Source: Lachnospiraceae bacterium (GTDB taxonomy: Bacteria; Bacillota; Clostridia; Lachnospirales; Lachnospiraceae). Taken from it: a stretch of 8,030 nucleotides of DNA. The stretch is from positions 1 through 8,030 of the forward strand of contig DPJQ01000058.1 in NCBI GenBank assembly GCA_003542935.1, given 5' to 3'. The notes under the pieces were generated by a model. That model saw nothing but the letters and a program-made list of their open reading frames with translations, made no database searches and had not been told where the DNA came from. Positions 1 through 6,777 of the stretch are shown here, one piece after another. The position numbers were made by a program, and so were the translations under genes. Numbering within the stretch: position 1 is the stretch's first letter; every line of letters starts with the position of its first letter.

Positions 1-107
1 TCAACTAATCTTGACAAAATCATTTCATGGATCAGGAGCTCTTTGCCAGGACTGTCCGTCAGGCCGCCGATCACGCCCACCGGCGTCTGCGCCAGGTGGA
101 ATTTCAC
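1..107 (-). CDS. Possible partial ORF running off the left edge (unknown function)
   Basis: An open minus-strand frame enters from position 125 (ATG) or 107 (GTG) and is still open at position 1. I prefer the GTG at 107 because GGAG lies 7 bases upstream (115-118); the ATG at 125 has no ribosome binding site. The predicted start is MKFHLAQTPVGVIGG, followed by a segment containing TDSPGKELLIHEM. Third codon positions are mostly G or C, as in the neighbouring genes. I recognise no family. It lies beyond the operon terminator, so it would be a separate unit. The frame is short and cut by the window edge, and a plus-strand frame overlaps it codon for codon, so it may not be a gene. Confidence 0.3.
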   Translation of the reverse strand, partial: MKFHLAQTPVGVIGGLTDSPGKELLIHEMILSRLV

Positions 108-152
108 ACCCAGGCTCCGGATCATCCGATTCTGTGGGCGGCGGATGAGTCC

Positions 153-167
153 TATTATCTGAAATTT
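153..167. promoter_or_regulatory. Weak CodY-box-like site (3 mismatches)
   Basis: The 15-mer TATTATCTGAAATTT matches the CodY consensus AATTTTCWGAAAATT at 12 of 15 positions. It lies in the non-coding stretch between the operon terminator and the left-edge ORF, about 45-60 bases upstream of that ORF's likely start. CodY controls peptide and amino-acid uptake genes in many Firmicutes. Three mismatches are common by chance in AT-rich sequence, so this is only a candidate. The rest of 108-215 shows no other feature I can support. Confidence 0.2.
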
Positions 168-215
168 TATATCTTTCAGGTGTGTGAAGAAAAATAGAAA
201 GGAACTATATACAGA

Positions 216-253
216 GACAATAAAGAGCGGCAGTTTTTTATGGCTGCCGCTCT
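216..253 (-). terminator. Intrinsic terminator closing the peptide operon
   Basis: A perfect 10-bp GC-rich stem (AGAGCGGCAG at 224-233 paired with CTGCCGCTCT at 244-253) has a 10-base loop. On the minus strand it is followed by TTATTGT, a modest T tract, with a further T-rich stretch about 25 bases on. On the plus strand it is followed by CAAAAGT, so the minus orientation is favoured. It lies 131 bases beyond the cyclophilin stop but only 16 bases beyond the stop of the out-of-frame extension ending at 270. Confidence 0.75.
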
Positions 254-269
254 CAAAAGTATTTCGGAA

Positions 270-404
270 TCAGTACTCCAGATCCCGGATATTCACACCA
301 TATATTGCCGGTTTTGCTTTCGCCTCTTTCAATTGGTATTCCAGCTTGGGATTTTCTCCTTTTCGTCTGTCTGCGGGTTTGTATTTAAAGGTCTGCCCGC
401 CATG
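270..404 (-). other. Out-of-frame 44-codon continuation behind the cyclophilin stop
   Basis: Between the cyclophilin stop and the terminator one minus-strand frame is open for 44 codons, from just after a TGA at 405-407 to a TGA at 270-272. It has no start codon with a usable ribosome binding site. Its product looks like real protein: charged and lysine-rich, with a central ENPKLEYQLKEAKAKPA and the end GVNIRDLEY. The cyclophilin ends in CTT TAA (390-385); skipping one T places the ribosome in this frame at AAA (386-384) and adds 38 residues, giving about 231 in all. CTT followed by a stop is the type of site used for +1 frameshifting in prfB. The only purine-rich element upstream is GGCGGG, five bases before CTT, which is weaker and further away than in prfB. 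A fixed frameshift mutation, a sequencing error or chance openness are alternatives. Confidence 0.4.
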
Positions 405-966
405 TCACGGGCAGGTTCTGTATCGGCATCTTTACAGGTTCCGGATAGGTCTGCCCGTGTAGTTCCAGCTCTACCCGCTCAATGACCTGCGGTTCTACAG
501 GAGTATTCACCTCGATACCTGCAATGGGGAAATCCCCTACCGGCGTTGTCTCCACTTGTTCCAGCCTCCGGATTTCATCCATGCCCTCCAGCACTTTTCC
601 GAATACCGGATACACGCCCCTGTGTTCCGGACAGTCCCGCAACGGAAAGAAAAATTCTCCTCCGGCAAGGCCGTCCTCCCCGTAACCGCCCATGCAGACG
701 CATCCCGGACGGGAATCCAGCGGCACAAGCTCCGGGTGTAACTGAAATTCATTCGGGATCAGGTACTGAGCGCCTTTTTTACCAAACCCGGAATAGCTGA
801 CATCCACCCAGTTGCCCGGCACGATCCGTTGGATAGGGTAGTGGTCCATCCATCCGGCAGAGGCGATGTGGATAAAGCTGTTGACCGTATTCGGCGCCGA
901 CTCAGGAAGCAGCTCGATCACGATCTTCGTTCCGTTTTCCATATAAAGCGTCGCAATGGGATTCAT
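385..966 (-). CDS. Cyclophilin-type peptidyl-prolyl cis-trans isomerase
   Basis: This 193-residue protein catalyses cis/trans isomerisation of Xaa-Pro bonds. Cyclophilin signatures appear in order: APNTVNSFIHIASAG (24-38) on the first helix, IQRIVPG (45-51) with Arg47 at the place of the catalytic arginine of FHRVIPG, GGEFFFPL (102-109) at the place of GSQFFI, and YPVFGKVLEGMDEI (119-132). The usual SQ pair is GE here, so activity may differ from the classical enzymes. There is no signal peptide or lipobox, so it should be cytoplasmic. The start at 966 is supported by AAGGAGG at 971-977. It is the last gene of the operon, 48 bases after the Xaa-Pro peptidase, which suggests a role in presenting trans proline bonds to that enzyme (inference). 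The C-terminus may be longer through the other frame ending at 270. Confidence 0.9.
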   Translation of the reverse strand: MNPIATLYMENGTKIVIELLPESAPNTVNSFIHIASAGWMDHYPIQRIVPGNWVDVSYSGFGKKGAQYLIPNEFQLHPELVPLDSRPGCVCMGGYGEDGLAGGEFFFPLRDCPEHRGVYPVFGKVLEGMDEIRRLEQVETTPVGDFPIAGIEVNTPVEPQVIERVELELHGQTYPEPVKMPIQNLPVTWRADL

Positions 967-985
967 GGTGCCTCCTTATTTTGGT

Positions 986-1010
986 ACAGTTCAGCTGGCA
1001 GCTGAACTGT
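986..1010. repeat. Perfect 25-nt palindrome between peptidase and cyclophilin genes
   Basis: ACAGTTCAGCTG, one G, then CAGCTGAACTGT: a 12-bp inverted repeat with a single central base. It fills most of the 48-base gap and ends 8 bases before the cyclophilin ribosome binding site. In RNA it would fold into a stem with a small loop. No T tract follows on the minus strand, so it is not a standard terminator for this operon. It could slow decay or processing between the two genes, tune cyclophilin translation, or be a protein-binding site. TACAGTTCA in its left flank also occurs at 7990-7998 in the operon control region. Confidence 0.7.
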
Positions 1011-1014
1011 TATC

Positions 1015-2091
1015 TTATTTTCCAGCAATGATCGTCAGTTCTTTTGTATAGTGGTTCAGTACCTCCACGCCATCCGGCGTTACCAGCACCAGGTCTTCGA
1101 TGCGTACACCCGTTTCTCCCGCCAGATAGATGCCCGGTTCAATGGAGAAGATCATGCCCGGCTCTGCCGTCTGCTCATTGGCGAGGGAAACATCGCCGAA
1201 TTCATGCTCGGAAAGCCCGATAAAATGCCCCAGGCGGTGGTTGAAATTCTCACCGTATCCCGCTTCCGCGATGATATTCCTGGCCGTTCGGTCCAGCTCA
1301 CACAGAGGGACTCCCGGCTTGATTTTGGCGATGGCCGCCTCGTTGGCCCGGCGCACCAGTTCATAGATTTCCCGGTTCTGTTCTGTTGCTTTTTTATAGT
1401 AGACGGTTCGGGTCATATCCGAACAGTAGCCGTCCTTCACACATCCCACGTCGAAGAGTACGACGTCCCCCGGGGTCAATACCGTATCGTCCGGCATATG
1501 GTGCGGATCCGCCGCATTGGCTCCGAAGGATACGATCGGCGGGAAGGAGAAGCCCTCCGCACCCAGTTCCAGATAGATTTCCAGAAGCCGGTCGGCGATT
1601 TCCCTCTCTGTCGTTCCTTTCCTGACCAGCCCGTACAGCCGCTCCATGGCCTGATCGTTGATTGCGGATGCCGCCCGCATCTTTGCCTGCTCGTCCGCGT
1701 CCTTGATTCCCCGTGTGAGATCGACGGCCAGGGAAGCATTCACGAAATTTTCCGTTGTCTTCCCCTCCATCAGGGGCAGGAGAAACCGCGCTTTCAGGTC
1801 TTTATCCACACCCAGAACCCGGGAATCGTCGATCTGTTCCTTGACATATTCCATGACCGGATCCGTGTCGCTGTACCAGACCTTCCCAAACGGCGCCTCT
1901 TCCGGGACGTTAAACAGATGATTTAAAAACAGCACATGTTCGCCGTTTTCTTTGAGCAGCAGGGCGAAAAATCTCTCGCCCGGCTCCACCTGAATACCCG
2001 TCATATAGAAAACAGACACCGGGTCAGTGACCAGCATCTGTGATAATCCCTGTTTCTCCATCGCCTTGAAAACTCTGTCAATTCTTGTCAT
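1015..2091 (-). CDS. M24 family Xaa-Pro peptidase (prolidase / aminopeptidase P type)
   Basis: A 358-residue cytoplasmic metallopeptidase that cleaves the bond between a residue and a following proline. Residues 1-130 form the creatinase-like N-terminal domain and 135-358 the pita-bread catalytic domain. All five metal ligands are visible: Asp214 (FDVG), Asp225 (CSDMTRT), His289 (RLGHFIGL), Glu318 (IEPG) and Glu332 (RIED). The accessory histidines His197 (ADPHHMP) and His296 (SEHE) are also present, so the enzyme should be active with two Mn, Co or Zn ions. The length fits the short Firmicute PepQ/YqhT-like enzymes; sequence alone does not separate dipeptidase from aminopeptidase P. The start at 2091 has AGAGGT just upstream, overlapping the permease stop, with an 11-base gap to it. 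Sharing an operon with a peptide importer suggests it digests imported proline peptides. Confidence 0.93.
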   Translation of the reverse strand: MTRIDRVFKAMEKQGLSQMLVTDPVSVFYMTGIQVEPGERFFALLLKENGEHVLFLNHLFNVPEEAPFGKVWYSDTDPVMEYVKEQIDDSRVLGVDKDLKARFLLPLMEGKTTENFVNASLAVDLTRGIKDADEQAKMRAASAINDQAMERLYGLVRKGTTEREIADRLLEIYLELGAEGFSFPPIVSFGANAADPHHMPDDTVLTPGDVVLFDVGCVKDGYCSDMTRTVYYKKATEQNREIYELVRRANEAAIAKIKPGVPLCELDRTARNIIAEAGYGENFNHRLGHFIGLSEHEFGDVSLANEQTAEPGMIFSIEPGIYLAGETGVRIEDLVLVTPDGVEVLNHYTKELTIIAGK

Positions 2092-2102
2092 GATGTATAC
2101 CT

Positions 2103-2936
2103 CTAAAATTCTTTTCTGAGTTTCGGATCCAGCAGATCCCTCAGGCCGTCGCCGATGAAGTTGGCGCCCACGGCCATCGTAAAGATCGCCAGCCCCGGGA
2201 ATCCGGCGATCCAGAATTTATTGAAATAGTCCGCGCCGTCCGAAACCATCATACCCCATTCCGGCGTGGGCGGGGCAGAACCAAGCCCCAGGAAACTCAA
2301 TGTGGAGAACATCAGTATCTTGTTGCCGATATCCGTGGTCGCCATGATCAGGACGGAGTTAATGCTGTTCGGGATGATTTCCTTGATCAGCACACGCATT
2401 TTCGGTGCGCCCAGGGCGATGGATGCCGTCACATACTCGTTTTCCTTGACACTTAAGACTACGCTTCGCATCAGTCTGGCATAGGTGGGCCAGGATACGA
2501 TGACCAGTGCGAACAGTGTATTAAATAAATTGGAGCCCAGGACCGCATTGATGATCATGGCAAGCACCAGCGACGGGAAGGACAGGATCATCTCCGAGAA
2601 CCGCATCATCACATTGTCCACCTGGCCGCCTACATATCCGGCCACCGCACCGTAAAAAGTGCCGATGATCCCGGAGAGAATGACCGTCACCACACCCGCC
2701 AGGAGGGAATATCTCCCGCCATAGATCACGCGGCTGAAAATATCCCGGCCAAAGTTGTCGGTTCCGAACCAGTGTTCTCCGGAGGGGGCTTTCAGCCGGA
2801 CGCCAAGATCCTGTACGATGGGATCGTAGGGCGCTATGACCGGTGCGAGGATGGCTGCTATGATCCACGCCAGACAGATGATCACCCCCAGCGTAAATAA
2901 GTAGTTGGATCTGAATAATTTCTTTAACGCATGCAT
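2103..2936 (-). CDS. dppC: Peptide ABC transporter permease, DppC/OppC type
   Basis: A 277-residue inner-membrane subunit that pairs with the DppB-like protein to form the translocation channel. The N-terminal OppC-type segment has a first membrane helix at about 12-34, then the hallmark HWFGTDNFGRDIFSR (55-69). Five further hydrophobic segments follow at about 76-101, 115-135, 138-158, 193-215 and 243-262. The cytoplasmic EAA loop that docks on the ATPases is at 167-190 (EYVTASIALGAPKMRV), and the typical STLSFLGLG follows at 211-219. It begins 2 bases after the dppB stop, with GAGGTG overlapping the end of that gene, so translation is probably coupled. Length is normal for the family. Substrate class (peptide rather than nickel) is inferred from the peptidase genes downstream. 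Confidence 0.93.
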   Translation of the reverse strand: MHALKKLFRSNYLFTLGVIICLAWIIAAILAPVIAPYDPIVQDLGVRLKAPSGEHWFGTDNFGRDIFSRVIYGGRYSLLAGVVTVILSGIIGTFYGAVAGYVGGQVDNVMMRFSEMILSFPSLVLAMIINAVLGSNLFNTLFALVIVSWPTYARLMRSVVLSVKENEYVTASIALGAPKMRVLIKEIIPNSINSVLIMATTDIGNKILMFSTLSFLGLGSAPPTPEWGMMVSDGADYFNKFWIAGFPGLAIFTMAVGANFIGDGLRDLLDPKLRKEF

Positions 2937-2938
2937 GG

Positions 2939-3958
2939 TCAGCTACACCTCACTCTCGGGTCGATGATGCCGTACAAAATATCCACGATAGTATTGATCA
3001 CCATATAATTCAATGCGATCAACAGCGCTACGCCGATGATCGAGGGATAGTCCGCAGCCGTCACCGATTCGTAGGCAAACTGTCCCACGCCCGGCCAGTT
3101 AAAGATGGTTTCCACGAGAACCATACCGCCCAGAAGGTTCCCAAGCCCCAGTCCGATGACCGTGAGCACGGGGATCAGGGCGTTGCCGAGGGCGTGCTTT
3201 AAGATCAGTCCGGCCTCCGAAAGTCCTTTTGCCTTTGCCGTCCGGATATAGTCTGTGGACATCACATCAAGGATATTTGAACGGGTAGTTCTGGTGATCA
3301 GGCCCATGGTAAAGGCGGCCAGTACGATGGAGGGCAGGAGCAGATGGGACAGGGCGTCCATCGCCTTTGCTGTATTGCCCTCAAGCAGGCTGTCCAGCAC
3401 ATAAAGGCCCGTCACCGTCTCCGGCGCCGAAAAAGTATTGCTCAGTCTTCCCGGGCCCGGGAAAAGATGGAGTTTATAGTAGAGAAAATAGAGCATCAGG
3501 AGAGCAAACCAGAAACTGGGAATGCTGACTCCGGTGACCGAGATCACACGCACGCCCTGATCCAGAATACTGTTCCTCCGCACTGCTGAGATAATGCCAA
3601 AGAGGATGCCGAAAATTGTCGCCAGGATGATTGACATAAGCGCCAGTTCAATTGTGGCCGGAAAACACCTCTTAAGCTCAAAAAGCACTTCGTTATTTGT
3701 CCGGATAGACGTGCCGAGATCCAGATGGAGCAGATTTCCCATATACATGAAATACTGTACGGCCAGCGGTTGATCCAACCCGTATTTTGCGCGGTAGGCC
3801 GCCACAACCTCCGGATTGCTCATTGCGCGCTGCCCCAGATTTGCCACAACCGGATCTCCCGGTATCAGCTTGGTAAGAATAAATACCATCGTTGCCACGC
3901 CGAACAACATGACGATCATATACAATAATCTTTTTCCTACGAATTTTAGACGTTCCAT
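2939..3958 (-). CDS. dppB: Peptide ABC transporter permease, DppB/OppB type
   Basis: A 339-residue membrane permease, partner of the DppC-like subunit. The N-terminus shows the family pattern: a first helix at about 11-29 followed by LIPGDPV (31-37), then YGLDQPL (59-65) and the LDLGTS element (79-84). Further membrane segments lie near 103-125, 138-162, 206-224, 262-283 and 305-330. The EAA loop is at 236-266, beginning DYIRTAKAKGLSEAG. It ends IIDPRVRCS. I chose the ATG at 3958 because AGAGGA lies 7 bases upstream (3966-3971) and the protein then starts MERLKFVGKRLLYM, as is usual for DppB. An in-frame ATG at 4039 would add 27 polar, proline-rich residues, but it has no ribosome binding site and would make an intergenic 12-bp stem-loop coding. 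Confidence 0.92.
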   Translation of the reverse strand: MERLKFVGKRLLYMIVMLFGVATMVFILTKLIPGDPVVANLGQRAMSNPEVVAAYRAKYGLDQPLAVQYFMYMGNLLHLDLGTSIRTNNEVLFELKRCFPATIELALMSIILATIFGILFGIISAVRRNSILDQGVRVISVTGVSIPSFWFALLMLYFLYYKLHLFPGPGRLSNTFSAPETVTGLYVLDSLLEGNTAKAMDALSHLLLPSIVLAAFTMGLITRTTRSNILDVMSTDYIRTAKAKGLSEAGLILKHALGNALIPVLTVIGLGLGNLLGGMVLVETIFNWPGVGQFAYESVTAADYPSIIGVALLIALNYMVINTIVDILYGIIDPRVRCS

Positions 3959-3980
3959 AAAGCCATCCTCTTTTGCTCCC

Positions 3981-4013
3981 GGAGATTCCGGAGACTGTCT
4001 GTCCGGAATCTCC
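3981..4013. other. Intergenic stem-loop between binding-protein and permease genes
   Basis: GGAGATTCCGGA (3981-3992) and TCCGGAATCTCC (4002-4013) form a perfect 12-bp stem with a 9-base loop. It sits in the 112-base gap between the binding-protein stop (doubled, TAATAA) and the preferred dppB start. No T tract follows on the minus strand, so it is unlikely to be a full terminator. Stem-loops in this position are known to protect the 3' end of binding-protein mRNA and lower expression of the permeases downstream. That role is inferred here. Confidence 0.7.
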
Positions 4014-4070
4014 AAAATATCTGTAACCGCTGGCTGCATCCGCAGTTACAAATATCAGATTATTAAATTA

Positions 4071-5744
4071 TTACGCAATATTTATCATGGTTACATCCAG
4101 CGTATAGGGATCGGATACAGCCACGCCTGTCAGCCTGGTGTTGTAGCCGAAATGGGCCGGAGCCTGGGCGATCATGATAAAGGGCCCATACTCATAGGTT
4201 GCATCCTGGATCTGTTCCAGTACGGCGGTACGGTCCGCGTCATCCGTTGCTTCCATACAGGCTTTGGACAGTGCTGCGATATCCGGATCCATGTCCGCCT
4301 GCCAGCCCGCACGCAGGCCTACAGAATTGCCCGGCAAAAACTCCAGCTGTACGTTCGGATCCGCATAATCCACACCCCAGTACATCACGGTAAATCCGAG
4401 GGTACCGTCGCGGTAGGCATCTCCGTATCCGGCGGCCCATGACTGAGTTACGATATTGCAGTTAATGCCGATTAATGCCAGGTCATCCTTGACTTTCTGG
4501 GCCAGATCCGTGAGCGGCGTGCCCTCGAAAGCCAGATCGGTGACAGTCAGGTCGATGTCAAAACCGTCCGGATAACCGGCATCTGCAAGAAGCTGTTTTG
4601 CCTCTTCTATATTTGTATAGTTTACGTCACGGGTTCCTTTGCTTCCCATGAAACCGTCCTGGATCAGGGAATAGGGTGTAACGGTTCCCGAACCTACGAT
4701 CTCCTGGGTTCCCTTGTAATCCAGGGCTTTACGGATTGCCTGCTGTACTTTCGGGTCGGAGACCTGGCCGCCGATACTTTCATCCATGTTCATCATCACA
4801 AAGGCCACGGTCTTAGTCGGATCATTCAGTACGGCTACGCTGTCATTGCCTTCCAGTTCAGATACCGTATCATCCGTCAGGTTCAGCGCCACATCGATGT
4901 CGCCGGTGGAAAGGGTCATCATCTGGGAATTGGCGTCTCCCTGGAGCTGGATGACATATCTGTCCACGTTGGAGGCGTTTTCACCCCAGTAGTTTGCATT
5001 TTTTTCCAGCACGATCTCCTCATTCGGCGTGTATTTTGTCAGTACATACATACCGGAACCCGCGCTGGTGCCGTCCAGATAATTGCGTGCCGTGTCAGCA
5101 GACGACGCATCCTCTGCATCGGTAGCGCCGTTTTCCTTAGCAACCTCGCTGTCGAGAATGGCAAGAGCGTTGTAGGTCAGTTTGGAGAGGATCGCGCTGT
5201 CCGGCTCTGTCAGATGGAAGACGACTGTCTTCTCATCCGGCGTCTCAATGCTGTCGATCGTATCTGTCATAATGGAAGGATTCCCTTTCAGGTTTTTACA
5301 GCGGTTGATGGAGAATGCCACGTCCGCGGATGTCATCGGATTGCCGCTGGCAAATGTGATACCGTCCTTGAGGGTAACGGTAAGTGTCAGGCTGTCCTCT
5401 GAAAATTCATAGGTGTCCGCCAGACAGGGCTGTGCAGTGCCTTCATTGCCGTAAAATTTGAACAGATTTTCGTAACAGGCATTCATCACCACATGGGCAT
5501 ATTTCTCGTATACGTATCCCGGGTCGAACGTCTCAAGACCTTCTCCCTCCATGGCAATGACAACGGTATTTCCGCCGTCCGCAGAACCGTTGTCTGCAGA
5601 TTCACCGCCTGTGGAGCCTCCGTTGGCAGCGCTGCCGACTGCGGAGCTTTCGGCTGCGGAACCGCTGCCGGAACCGCCGCCGCATCCTACAAAGGATACG
5701 ACTACCGCAAGGCTCATGAATAAAGCCAACAATTTCTTTTTCAT
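4071..5744 (-). CDS. Peptide-binding lipoprotein of the ABC transporter (SBP_bac_5 family, DppA/OppA type)
   Basis: A 557-residue extracytoplasmic solute-binding protein that captures the substrate and delivers it to the permease. The N-terminus is a lipoprotein signal: MKKK, a hydrophobic core (5-19) and lipobox FVGC with the lipidated Cys21. Residues 22-60 are a flexible Gly/Ser/Ala/Asn linker tethering the domain to the membrane. The mature fold runs from VVIAMEGEGLETFDP (61-75). Family landmarks include LKDGITFASGNPMTSADVAFSI (125-146), GSGMYVLTKYTPNEEIVLEKN (229-249), NYWGE (251-255), PKVQQAIRKALDY (331-343), EEAKQLLADAGYPDGF (380-395) and WGVDYADPN (456-464). Length is normal for cluster C binding proteins, which bind peptides, nickel or related ligands; peptides are favoured by the operon. 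The start at 5744 has GAGGAGGT upstream. It lies 19 bases after the DppF-like gene. Ligand size cannot be read from the sequence. Confidence 0.95.
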   Translation of the reverse strand: MKKKLLALFMSLAVVVSFVGCGGGSGSGSAAESSAVGSAANGGSTGGESADNGSADGGNTVVIAMEGEGLETFDPGYVYEKYAHVVMNACYENLFKFYGNEGTAQPCLADTYEFSEDSLTLTVTLKDGITFASGNPMTSADVAFSINRCKNLKGNPSIMTDTIDSIETPDEKTVVFHLTEPDSAILSKLTYNALAILDSEVAKENGATDAEDASSADTARNYLDGTSAGSGMYVLTKYTPNEEIVLEKNANYWGENASNVDRYVIQLQGDANSQMMTLSTGDIDVALNLTDDTVSELEGNDSVAVLNDPTKTVAFVMMNMDESIGGQVSDPKVQQAIRKALDYKGTQEIVGSGTVTPYSLIQDGFMGSKGTRDVNYTNIEEAKQLLADAGYPDGFDIDLTVTDLAFEGTPLTDLAQKVKDDLALIGINCNIVTQSWAAGYGDAYRDGTLGFTVMYWGVDYADPNVQLEFLPGNSVGLRAGWQADMDPDIAALSKACMEATDDADRTAVLEQIQDATYEYGPFIMIAQAPAHFGYNTRLTGVAVSDPYTLDVTMINIA

Positions 5745-5749
5745 AATTT

Positions 5750-5757
5750 ACCTCCTC
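5750..5757 (-). promoter_or_regulatory. Strong ribosome binding site of the binding-protein gene
   Basis: GAGGAGGT on the minus strand, 5 bases before the ATG at 5744, is close to the full anti-Shine-Dalgarno complement. It is the strongest ribosome binding site in the operon, which fits the need for more binding protein than membrane subunits. It also fixes the start of that gene. Confidence 0.85.
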
Positions 5758-5763
5758 TGAAAA

Positions 5764-6774
5764 TTATATTGAGTCGCCGGTATCCGGCGGAATCTCCTGA
5801 TTTTTCCCGTCATACAGATGACAGGCCACAAAATGTCCTTCTGAAATTTCCTTTAATACGGGGCGGTCCGTCCTGCACCGGTCGCAGGTTTTCGGGCAGC
5901 GGGTGTGGAACCGGCACCCCGACGGCGGGTTGCTCGGGCTTGGCACTTCGCCTTCCAGACGGATCCGCTCTGTCTGCGTTTCCTGATCCACCTGGGGGAT
6001 CGCCGACAAAAGGGCCTCCGTATAGGGATGGTACCGTTTCTCATAGAGTTTATTATAGCATGCGATCTCCACCATGTTTCCCAGATACATCACACCCACC
6101 CGGTCGCTTACCTGATAGACCACGTTCAGATTGTGGGAGATGAAGAAATAGGTAAGACCCAGTTTATTCTTTAATTCCTGCAAAAGATTCAGCACCTGGG
6201 CCTGTACCGACACATCCAGCGCCGAAACGGCCTCGTCGCAGATGATGATCTCCGGCTCCAGGGCCAGCGCCCTTGCGATCCCCACACGCTGTTTCTGGCC
6301 TCCCGACAGCTCATGGGGGTATCGGCTCAGGTGGTAATCGTCAAGGCCCACGAGCTGTATCAGTTCATGGATCCGCGCGTCCGTGTCTATATTCCTTTTC
6401 AGATTGTGTATCTCAAAAGGCTCCATCAGGATTTGCTTTATATTTCTTTTGGGATTCAGGCAGGCGGAAGGATCCTGAAAAATGATCTGCGCTTTCTTTC
6501 GCATTTCCCTGAGGTCTTTTCCTTTCAGGGAAGCTATGTCCCGGCCATGAAAATAAACGTGTCCCTCCGTGGCGTCCAGAAGACGGATCAGCGTGCGGCC
6601 CAGTGTGCTCTTCCCACATCCGCTTTCCCCGACCACGCCGAAGGTTTCCCCCTTGAATATCTCAAAACTGATATCGTCGACTGCTTTTACGGTGCCGGAT
6701 TTTTTGTTCTTCCCCTTGAAATAAACTTTCACATGGTCGGCCTTCATCAGCGCTTCTTTTTCCTGTTCTGCCAT
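5764..6774 (-). CDS. dppF: Peptide ABC transporter ATPase, DppF/OppF type
   Basis: A 336-residue ATPase that pairs with the DppD-like subunit and powers transport from the cytoplasmic side. Motifs in order: Walker A GESGCGKST (49-57), Q-loop Gln100 in IIFQDPSACLNP, signature LSGGQKQRV (156-164), Walker B IIICDE (176-181) with catalytic Glu181, D-loop SALD (184-187) and H-loop His214. The H-loop reads FISHNL where ISHDL is usual, a small departure. The C-terminal oligopeptide-transporter domain carries EGEVPSPSNPPSGC and a cysteine cluster (287, 293, 297, 300, 318); the equivalent region of the partner ATPase binds an iron-sulfur cluster in some dipeptide transporters. The start at 6774 follows the DppD-like stop after 3 bases, with GGAGGAGGG (6782-6790) inside the end of that gene, so the two are probably translationally coupled. 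Confidence 0.94.
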   Translation of the reverse strand: MAEQEKEALMKADHVKVYFKGKNKKSGTVKAVDDISFEIFKGETFGVVGESGCGKSTLGRTLIRLLDATEGHVYFHGRDIASLKGKDLREMRKKAQIIFQDPSACLNPKRNIKQILMEPFEIHNLKRNIDTDARIHELIQLVGLDDYHLSRYPHELSGGQKQRVGIARALALEPEIIICDEAVSALDVSVQAQVLNLLQELKNKLGLTYFFISHNLNVVYQVSDRVGVMYLGNMVEIACYNKLYEKRYHPYTEALLSAIPQVDQETQTERIRLEGEVPSPSNPPSGCRFHTRCPKTCDRCRTDRPVLKEISEGHFVACHLYDGKNQEIPPDTGDSI

Positions 6775-6777
6775 GGA

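Noticed and set aside
27..197. 56-codon plus-strand ORF at the left edge
   Set aside because: There is no ribosome binding site before the ATG. It is codon-aligned antisense to the minus frame, which has the better start signal. Neither is certain.
1051..1926. 291-codon plus-strand open frame
   Set aside because: It lies wholly antisense to the M24 peptidase, which has all catalytic residues. The plus-strand product has no recognisable features.
3816..4442. 208-codon plus-strand open frame
   Set aside because: It spans the end of the binding-protein gene, the intergenic stem-loop and the start of dppB on the opposite strand; no ribosome binding site or domain was seen.
4071..5744. Binding protein as a nickel-binding NikA-type protein
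   Set aside because: The family includes nickel binders, but no nickel enzyme or regulator is nearby and the operon carries a peptidase, so peptides are the better call. It cannot be excluded from sequence alone.
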